A stretch of 64,000 nt of DNA from Timema cristinae (taxonomy: Eukaryota; Arthropoda; Insecta; Phasmatodea; Timematidae): positions 37,429 to 101,428 of the forward strand of contig JBCFYV010000237.1 in the NCBI GenBank assembly GCA_039000515.1, written 5' to 3'. A program made the translations under genes and the position numbers. The notes beneath the pieces are model-generated. The model saw only the letters and a list, made by a program, of their open reading frames with translations, was not told the DNA's origin and made no database searches. Below are positions 10,475-22,675 of the stretch, piece after piece (the first letter of the stretch is position 1; every line of letters begins with the position of its first letter).

Positions 10475-11292
10475 TGTGGGTTTTGGAATTCTTCTGTCAG
10501 ATGATTCTTTGATAATTTATTTGAATCCATTTTAATGCTGAAAACCTTAAAAAAATAATTTTCTCGTTTCTCTTATTTCAACCATGGCCTTCTTCGTCAA
10601 GTAGTAGAAATATTCAAAATTATGTTTCATTTAACATTAAAAACACCGTATCGTGAACCATAAAGAAACATTATTTTCTTGTAAAGAATTAATATTGCAG
10701 ATACATAAAATATCAGCACAATATCACCATAATTAATATAATCAGTAATCAAAACAGTTTTTAACACACTTAGTGACTTAATGATAAATTGATTTTTTTT
10801 GTTTTGTTAAAAATATGCTTTGTTTAACATACACAAAGTTAATTTTATTTATATATAACTAGTTTTGACCCACAATCTACTGTTTTTTTTACTTTTAATT
10901 GACAGTCTAGTATATCAACCAAGATATTCAAGAAGAAATGTTTTGAAGATATTTGTGGTATAGTAAAATTATAAATTTATTCAAGTAAAGCCAGCTACAG
11001 GAAACGTTAATAAACTACTTATGATTACCATCATGATTAATAAATAAGAAGTTTTTTTATTAGTCAAACTCATTTCCAAGAAGATTAAATTTGTTGATTA
11101 TTTATTTTATTTTAACAAAGACAAACAATTATTTTTTAATTCAGCCTGAAAACACAAGTTTACAAAATGGATTTTAAATATTTCATATGGTTTCGTGATA
11201 GTACGTGTGTCCATCTACTTGAAATCTATTAAAGTTTTTAAGCTTTCCACGGTAGATGTGATATTATTCCAAAATCATCATTTTCTAATAAA
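10475..11292. other. No gene recognised; AT-rich spacer
   Basis: The stretch is strongly AT-rich between two DNA transposons. I see nothing that supports a gene or repeat. Confidence 0.5.
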
Positions 11293-11317
11293 AAGGTAAC
11301 TCGAGGAGAGATGGCAC
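11293..11317 (+). repeat. Left terminal inverted repeat of the Tigger-like element
   Basis: It starts AAGGTAACTCGAGGAGAGAT and continues GGCAC. The right end on the other strand differs at two positions only. Confidence 0.85.
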
Positions 11318-11797
11318 ACAATTCAAGATAAATTCATAAAAAAATATTATTTATTAATAAGTGGCACTCAATACAAATATAAGTTAATTAGGATATCTGT
11401 TACCATCATGAACCCTAAACTAGAGCAAAAAAATGTGTTTTATAGCTTGATGAGGAAAATTCTCAAAGTATACATTTGTTCCATCTCTCCTAACAGGGTA
11501 GGAGAGATGGCACAGAAGGGTAGGAGAGATGGTACTATGAAATGTAATGCTTAAAAAATGTTGTGCAAAGAAGATATGCCGTATTTGTTAGTTTTTAATC
11601 TACTGTACAGTTATAATATATCATGAAGAATAATTGTCAAAATTTATTTTATAATTAAAATTGTTTTTCAGAAAAATAATATAAGCACTTCATATCAAAA
11701 CTGAAGAGAATAATTAGGCACTAGCCTAAGTTTACAAATCTACTTGCCTATGGAATAGGAAACACAATTTGTTCAACTAGGGCCATGCATAGCATTT

Positions 11798-13906
11798 TTA
11801 AGTGGATGCACTTTTAGCCTGCCTCTTATTTTTCAATCTACCACACGAAGCAAACATTTGTTTATAGATGGAGCAGCTTTCATGGAGCCATCTCAAATAG
11901 TTAGTGCACCTAATTAGTCTGATTGAGATTTGGTCTTGGAGTAGAGCTCTAAACATTCAACACACTCATCTTCGTTGTAGTCTTCACTATTCTCATCCTC
12001 TGATAATAGCACAGGTTCATCGTGGTCTTCAGATGAGGAGGATGAGTAATATTTTATACGCTTTTTAGCTCCCTGCCGTGGTTTAGGCCTAGAGGACCTA
12101 CATTTTAATTGTTCAGTGCCTTTAAGACTACACACACTAAGCTTTTTAGGTTCAATTCTCTATTCAATTTTTTCATTTTTATTTTTTTTAATTCTGTTAG
12201 AATTTTCTTCTTATTATTATTAGTTAATTTTTCTTTCCTTTCAGCTGTTGCTGCATTCTTCTTCCTTCTATCCTCGATGTAACTGGGGTCAGTTACATTT
12301 GCAGCAAACTGTTTTCTCTTGGAAGTTGAAGGTTTTAGAGATTTAGGAATTGGTGATATTTTCATCACAACTTTATTTGGGGTCAATGGTGATGTAGTGA
12401 ATCAGTGTAGTGGTGAAATTTAGGTGGTATGTTGAGAGCAATTGATGAGATTAGTTGGTTTAAGGGGAGTGTGCTACTGGATGTAGAAGCAACTGCAGTG
12501 CTAGTCGAGGCTTGAAGATGCTGGTTTAAGGGGAGTGTACTACTGGATGTAGAAGCAACTTCAGCGGTAGTTGGTGCAAGTAGTAGTTGGTTTGAGGTGA
12601 GTGAGTTACTGGATGAAGCAAAAGCTCCTGCAGGAGTATTACCTGGTTTTGGTAAAGCCGGCGTGACAGTTAACAGGGGCACAAAGGTGTCAGTATTATT
12701 AGGGGTTTTGTCGCAGGATAGCAGATAAGCATGTTCTAGGATAGCGTTCATGTCCAAAGGATATATTCCTGTTGCCCGGAAGGCAGTGATTCCCATTTGA
12801 GAGGTGGCACAGCGACCCCAAGCCAGATTTAACAACTCACCATAATCATCTCTTGTAGCCTTGTTTCTTAGTCTCATCATTTTTGCACAAGCATCTTTGA
12901 AATACATTTTAAAAGGTTTGAAGACTACTCGGTCCAAAGGTGCAGGTAGTGCGTTGTGTGGCTAGGAAGACACAAATTACAATTTCACTGTCCTGTGCAA
13001 TTTGAAGTAACTGTGCAGAGTTCATGTGGGCGGAATGACCATCTAAAATTAACAAATTTTTCCCTCTTGGCTTACGAGGAATAAAATGACCTGTGAGCCA
13101 GTCCATGAATAAATTCGTATCAATGTAGTCATTTTATTTCCTCATTTTTATCTGGGTGCCAGGTGGTGCACCCTTTCCATACTGAGGCTTTTGATAGGTG
13201 CCTTTAAACACACAGTAGGGGGGCAAAAATTGCCCCTCTGCACTGCAGCAAGCCAACACCATAATTGTTTCCCCTTTCTCGGCTGATGTTACCACATGAA
13301 CATCCTTGCTGCCTCTTGCGGCAATAACCTGGCCAGGGTCATTATTTAGCTGGGTCCCAATTTCATCTGCATTCCAAATGTTTCCCGGTTTATCCATTAG
13401 ATTGTGTTCAACCATAATTGTCGTCAAAAGATCAAAGTAATGTTTAACTTCTTCTCTGTTCATACCTTCTGTCCTTGCTCTACTGATACCTTCAGCTTTT
13501 CTCACAGAAAGCTCGGGGTTGCAGCGCATAAAAGAAGCCAACCAAACGTCACCTGCCATCCTACTGTCTTTGTTGAAAGTGTGTTGTATTTTTAAAGATT
13601 CTGCCAAATCATAAGCCAGTGTACGCACATATTTTCTAGTAGGTGCAAAACCAACCCCCTGAAGCTTTTTTATGTGGCTAACTAGCTTCTTTTCTGCATC
13701 AATTCCAAGCTGTGAAGATGGCCCAAGATTTTGCTTAGTAAAAGTTTTTTTTTTATTCTGTTTCTTAAAGTTGTCAGTGGTATATTGAACTGTTTACTTG
13801 CCTGCCTCAAAGAGAGTTTTTCTATTGACACAGCCTCAGCAGCTCTTCCCAGGTCCTCTTATGACCAGGAAGCGCGGGTGGTTTTCCTCTTATAGATGTT
13901 AGGCAT
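11798..13906 (-). pseudogene. Tigger/pogo-like transposase with C-terminal PHD-like finger, inactivated
   Basis: This encoded a cut-and-paste transposase of the DDE superfamily, acting in the nucleus on the inverted ends. Reading from an ATG at 13904-13906, the N-terminus shows a helix-turn-helix of the Psq/CENP-B type (LRQASKQFNIPLTTLRNRI). Catalytic motifs follow: NADEIG (first Asp), LLILDGHSAH (second Asp) and PLDRVVF (third Asp). After a Ser/Thr-rich linker and a basic segment comes a Cys-rich C-terminus with CVEC, HESC and a final CG pair, like a PHD finger, ending at 11798-11800. Breaks include an early stop about 15 codons in, a frame change in an A-run near 13745, an in-frame TAA at 13134, a frameshift near 12950, and further damage near 12120-12390 and 11914. 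The family call is firm; activity is excluded. Confidence 0.88.
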
Positions 13907-14435
13907 ATTGGTCAGTTCTGATATAAGCACAAAATCCTTAGGTTATTACAAAACCGTCATAATATTTATATTTTTCACTGGCCCCATTTTAGGGATCCTT
14001 GTAGGCCTATACCTTCTCAGTTACGACATTATGCATATTGGGTGTGCCATCTCTCCTAACCAACCAATGCGCCATCTCTCCCAAATGGGTAGGAGAGATG
14101 GCACATCCCACCATTATTCGATAGAATATGGTGTATGCGCCGGACAACAGTACATCACATGCCCATCCACCCTACATCACTCATAAACTATGGGTTGCTC
14201 ATTATTTCACAGAGAAATATACCAACTGAAAAATACATAATGCATATTGAAAATTCAGCTACTTACCAATATCATATGATGCACAGAAATATGAATAAAG
14301 CGAGACACGTTAACACCAACAACGGAATAAACTTTCTACACACACAATGAGCTCCACTGCACGTTTACAACTGAGCAACTGCGCCCTGTGGGACTCATTG
14401 ACCTTGATTCCGAGGGGTGTGCGATCTCTCCTACC

Positions 14436-14460
14436 GCGCCATCTCTCCTCAAGTTACCTT
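14436..14460 (-). repeat. Right terminal inverted repeat of the Tigger-like element
   Basis: GCGCCATCTCTCCTCAAGTT continuing ACCTT is the reverse complement of the left end with two mismatches. A second near-copy of the inner half (GCGATCTCTCC) lies just inside at 14421. Confidence 0.85.
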
Positions 14461-16001
14461 ATTTTAATATCCCTATTTCTCTATATATTATTAATATTTG
14501 TTGTTACACTTAATATCCTATATTAGGGATTGCATTTTAACATGGTACATTTACCCCATTATAATCACGCCAAAACTCCTTCCTCCATGGTTCACCAAAT
14601 CATAAAAACATTTTAAATTTTCAATATTTTCTTGTAGAATTTAAATGAAAACTTATTTCTGGAATATATTTATTGTATTTGAAGTACTTTAGTATGATAA
14701 TATTAAAAAGCATTCGTTAGGATTTACATTTATAATGGTACAAACGCGTTTGCTCTCGAGTGTTTGAAACTACGACCAGAAGGACCAGCCCTGGTATAGT
14801 CTTATAAGTACATAAACTTTTTTCTATAATATTATATTCCCAGCTCACAGAAAAGTAAAGCTTCTAGAGAAAAAAAATCTGAAAGATAAAAAAAAAAATG
14901 CCAGGAGCTAATAAAATCAAGATTCTAAGATATACGGGTCTGGCTACTCCCTAGTTCCTTTGGTCAGATATTGAAGCCAAATGGCGTTAGTGTCGTCGGG
15001 GAGTAACGCGCTCAATTTAAGTTTTGAAGAGAAATTTGAACCTCCAAGTTTACATTTTACTGATAGACAGTAAATTATTCCATGCCAAATGTGATATCTA
15101 GTGAATAAAAAAATAGCTCACAACAAATGATACCGTACAAATTACAATTAATCATTAGCTCATCGATTTAAGATAATTTAAATTTGAGATACTGTATTAT
15201 AAATCACATAGTAATTATTTGTTTGGTAGTATTAGATCATATAACCATAGTTATAAATTATTATTTAAAACATGTATTGATGTATGAAGGGACCAAGGCA
15301 ACAATCAGTCTTACCATATGACTCATAACATCTGAGAGGATTTTTGATTTAATCCATTCTGATAAGTAGCATTTAGGTCAATTTGTCAGAATACGAAAAT
15401 TAGAGTCTTTCCTTCAATAAAGGGATAAGATGGTCTGTAAGAATTAAATAAGCAATCGTGAAGAGTGAATGAAAAGTGTGATTTTTGAGTGGTTTAAAAA
15501 ATATTAATATACACTCGAAAGTGTGAGTGGTGTTAATTAGCTATCTTAGAGCTTACATTTTTGCAGAAGGGTCAATATCGAGGCAAATAATAACACTCGC
15601 CTTGCACTCTTACTCGTTTCGTTCTTGCATACAGTCTATAAAGTTTCAATGTCATTTTATTATTTTAAAAATGAGAACTAAACAAATTAATTTGATACTT
15701 CCGTCCTTATAATGGTCCCAGGTTTGTTTCCCTACTTCAAGTAATTTTTTCAAATATTATAATTGACTTAAGCGCCAAGAGATTTATTGATAATATCTAT
15801 CATCCAAAAATATGATTTAATTACATTACTGTAGTAATATTACTTGCAGCAACATATTTATTGTTACCACCAAGCTGTAGTACAGTCATATTAAGAGAGT
15901 CTGTATGTCATAATGTGAGCAGTTTCAGTCCTCTATGAATAGTTTAATAGTTTTGTGACAAGTGCCATTAAAAAAACTAAACAAATAGTCTTACTTTTTT
16001 T
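14461..16001. other. No gene recognised; AT-rich spacer
   Basis: The stretch is AT-rich. A slightly GC-richer patch at about 14930-15010 shows no motif. Nothing supports a gene. Confidence 0.5.
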
Positions 16002-16011
16002 TAATATGATG

Positions 16012-16288
16012 ATACCCGCCTCAGCAGAGTAGTTGGCAAACGCGCTAGTCATGTTGAGCACGACCGCCAAATGACTGGGAGATCGAGGTTCGAATCTTTA
16101 TCTGATGAACTGAAGGTGGGGGGGTTCCTAAATGGTTTCCACTCTTCCTCCACGTAAATGCGGGTTCACTTCCTCTAATTGAACCTTTCCAATTCCCAAT
16201 CCATTAGCGTAATTAGTACTTAAAGCGTATAACCCGAACGGTTAGTAAGACGCGGTGCAATAATAATAATAATAATAATAATAATATA
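16012..16288 (+). mobile_element. SINE family 1 with 10-bp target duplication and TAA tail
   Basis: The head has CCGCCTCAGCAGAGTAGTTG and a box-B-like GAGGTTCGAATC, the body CGTAAATGCGGGTTCACTTC, and the tail ATAACCCGAACGGTTAGTAA followed by about nine TAA units. TAATATGATG at 16002-16011 and 16289-16298 is a perfect direct repeat marking the insertion. The hairpin arm has one mismatch (CGGTT). Confidence 0.88.
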
Positions 16289-16298
16289 TAATATGATG

Positions 16299-16631
16299 TC
16301 ATATAATTTCGAAAGCAAATAATATAATTTTAGTTTATAACGATTCTCTATATCTTAGTGAGTGTATTGATACAAAAAACTATCAATTTAAAAAAGCATA
16401 ACAAAAATAAGTGAAATATTTATTAGTAAGCTTTTTAAGCATCGTTCCCCCAAATTTCTTTACCTTTCTAACATTTAATGTGCAAATAAATGTCCCTCGT
16501 CTAGATTTTCCAGCGCTTCTACAGAAAACCCCGTCAAGAAGAACCAATAAGCGCATGCGCAAACTTTCAAGCATGTGTTTTTATTTAATAAACACAACAC
16601 ATTCTCACAATGGCGTATCTCAAAAGTGATA
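16299..16631. other. Short spacer before element A
   Basis: No recognisable gene. Two opposed open frames of about 65-70 codons (16383-16629) overlap each other and show no known motif, so they are not called. Confidence 0.45.
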
Positions 16632-16635
16632 ATGG

Positions 16636-18224
16636 TCAAGCGTGTCGGGTGTGTGGATACATTCTGTTAGCAGTACCATCAAAGTCCCTAACTAAGCACC
16701 ACAACACCAAGTCGCCATAGTTACAAATATGAAGAATAATCACAAGGGGTTTTATTTGGATATTCGCTACAAGCCCACTTATTCCCTGTCTCACCTGAGA
16801 TGTATCATCTATACCCTTGGGAAGATTCAGTAAATAGAATTATGCATAAACAAGAACGAAGTGCAGGTAACAAACATTGCCCAACGGCTAATTTATTGAA
16901 GTGGTAATTTACATAGAACCATATATTAAACATACTCTGATAAACATGGGAGACTCATCACTTCTCCTATTCAACTAACATAACAACGTCTAAGACCGTG
17001 CTACACGAGGAATAGTAAACGATCAGCATCCCCGTCTATACATTATAACAATGTCAACAATAGGTAAATTTAGCCTCACGCTAGCTATCGCAAAAGATTA
17101 CAATGTTAGATATATTTCCCAAAACCTAGTTTATAACAGTTAGCTCGCTAACGCCTGAAACCATTAACATATTCTTAGGTTCTTATTTTTGATAGATCTA
17201 TCTATACACTTCATTAAACCACATGTAAAGAAACATAGGGATATAAGATAAATGAAATTTATCACTTGCCATTTATAAACAAACTAATATGCAAAAATGT
17301 CCTACTAGACTGAGAGCTTAAAAAAAAGGAGCATTAATCTTGTATGTGAGATAACCTTAAATACCAACCAATATTTACTAAATCCCGCAAGATTGTAATA
17401 ACAACAACCAGGAATTACAGCCATCTGACTGATCGCTAACTGTATCTTCCATACAAACAATCAAACTAATAATGGCATCTAACAAATAGTTTCCCTGGCC
17501 TTTGCACCAAGAATACAACCCTAACCTGAATATTACAATAAGTAGGCACATCAGCACCACCATTACAACCCTAACCTGAATGTTATAATAATAAGGAATA
17601 TCTGCACCAAGATTACAACCCTAACCTGAATATTATAATAATATGGCATATCTGCACCAAGATTACAACCCTAACCTGAATAATATAGTGACGTGGTCTA
17701 AGATTAATTTTCTGTCATCCTAGGCAGACTTACGTTGTATTAGTCCTAGGGCCCTACATATCGCCCATGTGAGCCTAACGTCTATCAGGCACCAAAGAGT
17801 GACTTCCTTAGCAAAACATAAGCTTATATCTGATCTTACTCAGTGGAGGAAACAAGGGAAGGAGAGAATTACATCATAATGCGGTCACTATAATCCAATC
17901 ATGAAGTCTATATCCGCCCAAGCGCGTGTGCATAGCGCTGGTTGGACGGACACACAGTCAAGGGGGGCGGGAGTCACTTCGGGCCGCGGGAGACAGAGAG
18001 CCTTTCTTCTAACAATCTTTTCGCACATGAGCGCTTTTGATAGATTTATCAGTTCACAAAAGCACTAGAGCGCGTTAACTGTCACTTTCTCACACAGAGT
18101 TCGATGTTTGTTGATGTGTTGTTGATGTGGCGTGATCATTGTCGTTGTACGAGAATCCAGCCGGTCCGTTGAATAGGGTGAGTAAGATATGTAGTTTGTG
18201 CCGGGTTAGTCTCTCCACGGTACA
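16636..18224 (-). repeat. 3' LTR of element A
   Basis: Read on the minus strand it begins TGTACCGTGGAGAGAC and ends near GCTTGA. It is matched along its length by 31797-33435. It contains four units of a roughly 50-bp tandem repeat at about 17506-17690 (AGATTACAACCCTAACCTGA core). Just outside it on the inner side is a purine-rich stretch (GGGGGCAGAGGA on the minus strand) that may be the polypurine tract. Confidence 0.9.
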
Positions 18225-18858
18225 AATCCTCTGCCCCCAAGAGAGACAGCCTCCGCATCTCTCAGGAATCGGGGTGGTCCTGCCTCTCGTCACAGCGGTC
18301 CAAGCGACGTCTTTCTTGGCCATTGTCCTGGCGGCAGTTCAACACCCCGTCCACTCTGATCGGAATGCGCCCCACGACCTCCAGTATGTTCTCACCACCC
18401 CCGCGCCTACGCAGCATTCCTCGGAGATGGTCCATCCTCTTCCTTTCTACGTCTTGATCAGCGGAACGAAGGAGGGAGGAGGAACCCACTGAGCAAAAAT
18501 AAGACACAAGCCAGTACCCAACGATCACAAAATACCGAATTCCCTACACCAATAAGTAATTTCCTTCTACTAAAGAGAGAATCAAAAGACCTTAGAATCT
18601 GACTAAAGTGCCCAAAATGCCAGAATACAATTAACAAGATAAAATTTAACATTACTCCAATTACCACAAACTTAGCCCTGCCAAAACAATAAATTTCTCA
18701 CAATAAAGTCCTTATCACAGCTCCTTGCGTATTACAATATAAACAAATAGTTCAACCTAATAGTTGATAACTTCCAAGCTTGGAGTTTACCATCCTAATT
18801 TTACATTTCCGCCGGGCATTAAGCGGTCTTCTTTGTGGGACTATAATCAACTTACAAA
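18225..18858 (-). other. Element A 3' internal region, no env recognised
   Basis: Between the integrase end and the 3' LTR are about 630 bases. Overlapping open frames occur on both strands (for example 18139-18492 plus and 18262-18528 minus). The minus frame is rich in Arg and Asp and shows no envelope or other known motif. I treat the region as untranslated. Confidence 0.5.
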
Positions 18859-19212
18859 CTAACACTTACACTTGTACCGGACGTATGCACACACATACTC
18901 ATCCCTGGACCAGGATGAGGACTCTTTGGTGCCGAATGGTTTGACATGAGATGCGTGGGCTCGTCTGGTGATAGATGGGTCATCAACATCGCTCAACAAT
19001 AAGGTTACAGGGGTGAGGAATCGTTCCACCCGCCATGGACCATTCCACTTAGCACTCAGCTTCACCGAGATCTTGTCAGCTGCGGAGCTCTGTGGGAAGC
19101 TTTTACAGAGCACTGTGTCTCCTATAGCAACCGATACGGGGACACGCCCACGATTATACCTATCGGCTACTTTCTGTGAGCTCTCTTCAAAGATTCGAAA
19201 GCCTCTCGGCAC
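18859..19212 (-). pseudogene. Element A integrase C-terminal domain (frame-shifted)
   Basis: This segment holds the C-terminal part of the integrase, which binds DNA. A small beta-rich module with GDTVLC and KWNGPWRVERFL is followed by a Ser/Thr-rich end with HASHVKPF, as in many Ty3/gypsy integrases. It overlaps the preceding integrase frame by 46 bases in a different frame, so a small indel near 19170-19212 separates it from the catalytic core. The frame ends at 18859. Confidence 0.85.
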
Positions 19213-19955
19213 CTATCTTTATGGGAGACCTGCTCATCCCCGCCAAGTAAGGGGTCCACATCCCATACCGCTAATAAAGGGTGGTTGAGTTCTCGACCCA
19301 AGAATACAGAAGCCGGAGAAGCATTGGTCGAATCGTGAAACGCAGAATTAAATGCGATATTTAAGAACTCAATGTCATGATCCCATTTAGCATGTTCAAC
19401 TGAGTGGAAAATGGTTAAGGCCACCTTAAGATTTCTATTGAACCGCTCAACGTGGTTAGGGCAAGGATAGTAGGGGCTCGTGGTTACATGTTTTATGCCC
19501 CATCCAAAGCACAAGTCTTTGAAAGTGACAGACCTAAAACATGGCCCATTATCGCTCACGATAATACGGGGGGCACCAAATATAGCCCACACGCGTCTAC
19601 CAAGCGCGTTAGCGGTGGTCTTCGCTTTCATGTCCCTCAAAAGTAAAATAACAACAAACTTAGAGAACGCATCTAATACAATGAGAATGCAAGTATTCCC
19701 TAAGGAGGATCGGGGCAGGGGACCAACATAGTCGACAAACACCTTTTCCCACCGAAGTCGAGCCACATCGGCCGAATGAAGCCCAACCTTCGTGTTCTGC
19801 ACCGGTTTTGCCTTTTGACAATCCTCACACTGCCTGACTTGAAGTTTCACATCCCTGTACATCCCTGGCCAAAAGAACTCCCTAGAAATCTTGCGATTAG
19901 TATTAAGAATACCCAAATGACCACCAACCACAGAATGATGGAAATAACGTAACAA
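19167..19955 (-). pseudogene. Element A integrase zinc-binding and catalytic domains
   Basis: This encodes the integrase that inserts the reverse-transcribed DNA. The N-terminal HHCC zinc module is visible (HHSVVGGHLG and, after about 30 residues, CEDC). The catalytic core follows with FVDYVGPLP (Asp), IVSDNGPCF (Asp) and NHVERFNR (Glu), the D,D-35-E triad. It is continuous for about 260 codons but shifted in frame against both the upstream RNase H and the downstream C-terminal part, so it could not be made as one polyprotein in this copy. Confidence 0.92.
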
Positions 19956-19966
19956 AATTTGGCGTA

Positions 19967-20683
19967 CTACCGTCGGGACAAAATTCTTCCTACCTTTCCC
20001 TTTCCGTTAGACACTACTAGGAGACCTTTGTACAGAGAATAAGGCCCCACATCATCTCCCTTACTAATCTTATCGATCATTTCCGAACACCACGAGTCAT
20101 TTCTCTGATGATCGAGAATAGACACAAAAGACTCTGGGATAGAATGGATCACGCCAAGCGTATGGCCTACTTCTTTGGTCTCAATAGGCTCCAAGTCTTC
20201 CGCCATCCGAGACAGGGCATCAGCAGTCACGTTGTTCCTCCCAGGAACGTGATGCGTGCTGAACTTGTATTTGGACAGGCGTAACACCCACCTACCGATT
20301 TTTCCTAACTGCTTAGGGTGCCGCCACATCCATGACAGAGCCATATTGTCAGTGTATAATTCGAACTCACGCTGTTCTAAGTAGTCAGTAAACTTCTCGT
20401 CACCAAAAATACAGGAAAGACATTCTTTCTCAAAAGCACTATATTTCTGCTCGGCATGAGACAAAGTTTTACTGGCGAAAGCCACGGGACGAACACCGTC
20501 TGCAATTCTCTGAGACAAAACCGCCCCTAGGGCGACAGAAGACGCGTCGACATGAAGAAGGAACGGACAAGAAAAATCAGGCATGTGTAAAACCTCGGGG
20601 CTGATTAATTTGCTCTTAAGAGTTTTGAAAGCACAGGATTGTTCCTCTCCCCAGACAAACGCGACACCTTTTTTTTTAAACAA
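19967..20683 (-). pseudogene. Element A RNase H and connection domain
   Basis: RNase H degrades the RNA strand during reverse transcription. Acidic catalytic positions are visible in LHVDASSVALGAV (Asp), SAFEKECL (Glu), LYTDNMALSW (Asp) and NVTADALSRM (Asp). The frame opens in an A-run near 20665-20683 where it overlaps the reverse transcriptase frame, which points to a frameshift there. It ends in a stop at 19967, just before the integrase frame, where a second shift lies. Family assignment is firm. Confidence 0.92.
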
Positions 20684-20895
20684 TTTAAGGGGGCGGCAAT
20701 TTCAGAGAAATGCGGGATAAACCGCGCGTAGTAAGCACACATGCTATGAAACGCATCACACCCTTCAAGTTTTTTTGGCTGCGGGTAATCAATAATGGGT
20801 TTCACACTTTCGGGGTTAACCAGCATATTCCCATTAGAAATAATATATCCGAGATACTTGATAGATTGCTTGGCCCACGTAACCTTGTCGGGGTT
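20605..20895 (-). pseudogene. Element A reverse transcriptase, 3' part after element B
   Basis: From the insertion point at 20895 the minus strand continues the reverse transcriptase thumb: KYLGYIIS, then a proline-rich PIIDYPQPKKLEGC and YYARFIPHFSEIAAPL, as in Ty3/gypsy enzymes. The palm part lies beyond element B at 29381-29725; the frame continues across once the nested element and one copy of its target duplication are discounted. The frame is lost at the C-run or A-run near 20640-20670. Confidence 0.9.
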
Positions 20896-20900
20896 AACGG

Positions 20901-22620
20901 TGTAACGTTATTTGCCACCCTACCATTTATTTCCTTATATTTTTCCCAAGCTTTGTAAATAGTTTCAGGTTTATTTTCGTTTGAAACATGCTGTGTCGCC
21001 GGCGTGACAAATAATACTATTTGTATCCATTAAAATAAATTAAAAGGACAGAATATAGAACATCTAACACTGTTTTAAATAATTTAAACAATTAATTTTG
21101 ACCTAAGGAAGAACACTTACTTTTTTTTAAAACATATTAATTTCCTTCCAAGAGGTCTGTTGACTCTTCTATTTATTTTGGATGTCAGCCATGATTTATT
21201 TTAACGCATGCGCAGATATGATGAACAAGTGAGTGGCGAGTCTCGTGCTTGTAAAAGTAGTAAAAAAAAAAAAAAGAGAAAAAAAAAAAGACGTTCCAAA
21301 ATAGCGCGCATTTCAATTGTGACAGATTAAAATAAACATTTAATTCTCTTAAGAAACACTGACATATATTTAAATCTTGATACTAAATTTGTATCTTATT
21401 TTATAAACAGTTCATAGCCAACACTTTATCTTTTATTTTATTGTATTAGTTTTCTCTTTGGACTTAGTAGAAAATAGAACGTTTTAAGTTTAAAACTGAG
21501 AACATTTTGAAGAGGATGAGGCTTTTTTCTTCCGGAGTGTCATTTAACATGGAGCAAATTTATATAGCTCCTAATTAAATTTAGTTTTCAAGTGGAACAA
21601 TGGTTCGAAAGTAAAAGTACAAGTACTCAAATGGAAAGTTAAGTGTCTGGAGACGAACTAGAGTGTTTATTTCTTCAAATGGTGGACGAGTTAGAATAAA
21701 TAAAAGGAAACAGATTTCAGACATTCTGTTTCGACATGGATGAATTCATTGGTGAGGTCCAGCCAAATCTTCAATTTTAAATATATGTTATTTCTCATTT
21801 TTTTTTAATTTATCAAGCTATGATACATGCAAAAACTTTCAGAAAGGACTAAATACACTCAGACTCTATCTATTCTAGGGAATTGATTAATATTTTATTT
21901 TTTATGTAAAAATATTAATTCTATTGATTTTTTTTTTTGTTCCTCAACAATACCTTTTTTTTTTGTCTTACTCAAAACTATATATTCTATAAAAGTTTAG
22001 CCTATACATATATTATTTTCTTTCACTCTATTATTATATATATATATATATATTAAAACTCCTAAATTTAATCCTTTCAGAGATTGTTCATTTAATTGTT
22101 TAACTTTGTTTAAGAATTTATGTAATACCATATATTTTATTTTGTCATATTAGCCTTATATTTATTCGGATATCCTTAGGTAGGTTTGGGATGTAGTAAA
22201 AGGGAAACAATAATGATAATAATAATAACCCACAAAAGTTTCAACAATTGTTTTTTTTTTATTGTAATCTCAATTAGTACATTTTTTGTTTTTTATGATC
22301 CATTGTATTTAAATTGCTATTTTTTTTATTTATTTTTATTTTAAGTACTCTCAACTCTTGTGGAAGTCTACAACACACCATTGTAACATTGACATTGTAA
22401 TATCTAGGTAAAAGTTCCCGAGCACACCCAGAGGTCTCGAGCATTTAGAGTCGTCGTGCATTTGTTCAAATTAGTCAAGCTAAAGTTTATTTATATTTTT
22501 TTTTATCATTATTATTAGTTCTCCTAGCTTCCAGGAGTGGCGCCCAACACAAGTTTTTTTTATTAATCTCGACGTTACCCCTTTTTGTTGATAAGACACA
22601 ATTAGGAAATTTATATTAGA
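20901..22620 (+). repeat. 5' LTR of element B
   Basis: It begins TGTAACGTTATTTGCC and ends near TTATATTAG(A). By line-by-line reading it matches 27662-29381 except for one A in an A-run (about 21262-21276) and one T in a T-run (about 22554-22561). It contains a TA run at about 22034-22052 and a primer-binding-site-like TGGCGCCCAAC at 22538-22548. GCATGCGCAGA near 21208 is a GC-richer patch that could bind a transcription factor. Confidence 0.92.
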
Positions 22621-22621
22621 G

Positions 22622-22639
22622 TGGCGCACAACGTGGTGG
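22622..22639 (+). promoter_or_regulatory. Primer binding site of element B (tRNA-Lys type)
   Basis: TGGCGCACAACGTGGTGG starts one or two bases after the LTR. It is close to the site complementary to the 3' end of the common animal tRNA-Lys (TGGCGCCCAACGTGGGGC), with one substitution in the first 15 positions. The match is by eye. Confidence 0.75.
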
Positions 22640-22675
22640 CTCATTTGTGTTAGGGAACTGTGTTGTAATTAGGGC

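Larger units (their letters stand above)
11293..14460. mobile_element. Tigger/pogo-like DNA transposon, about 3.2 kb
   Basis: Inverted 25-bp ends (11293-11317 and 14436-14460) match at 23 of 25 positions and enclose a minus-strand transposase of the DDE_1/CENP-B-like class. The motif GGAGAGATGGCAC is repeated in both orientations near both ends (11481-11532 and 14045-14104). A clean TA target duplication was not found, so the true outer limit may differ by a few bases. Stops and frameshifts in the transposase indicate an inactive copy. Confidence 0.85.

Noticed and set aside
18139..18528. Possible envelope gene of element A
   Set aside because: Overlapping frames on both strands, with no signal peptide, membrane anchor pattern or known envelope motif.
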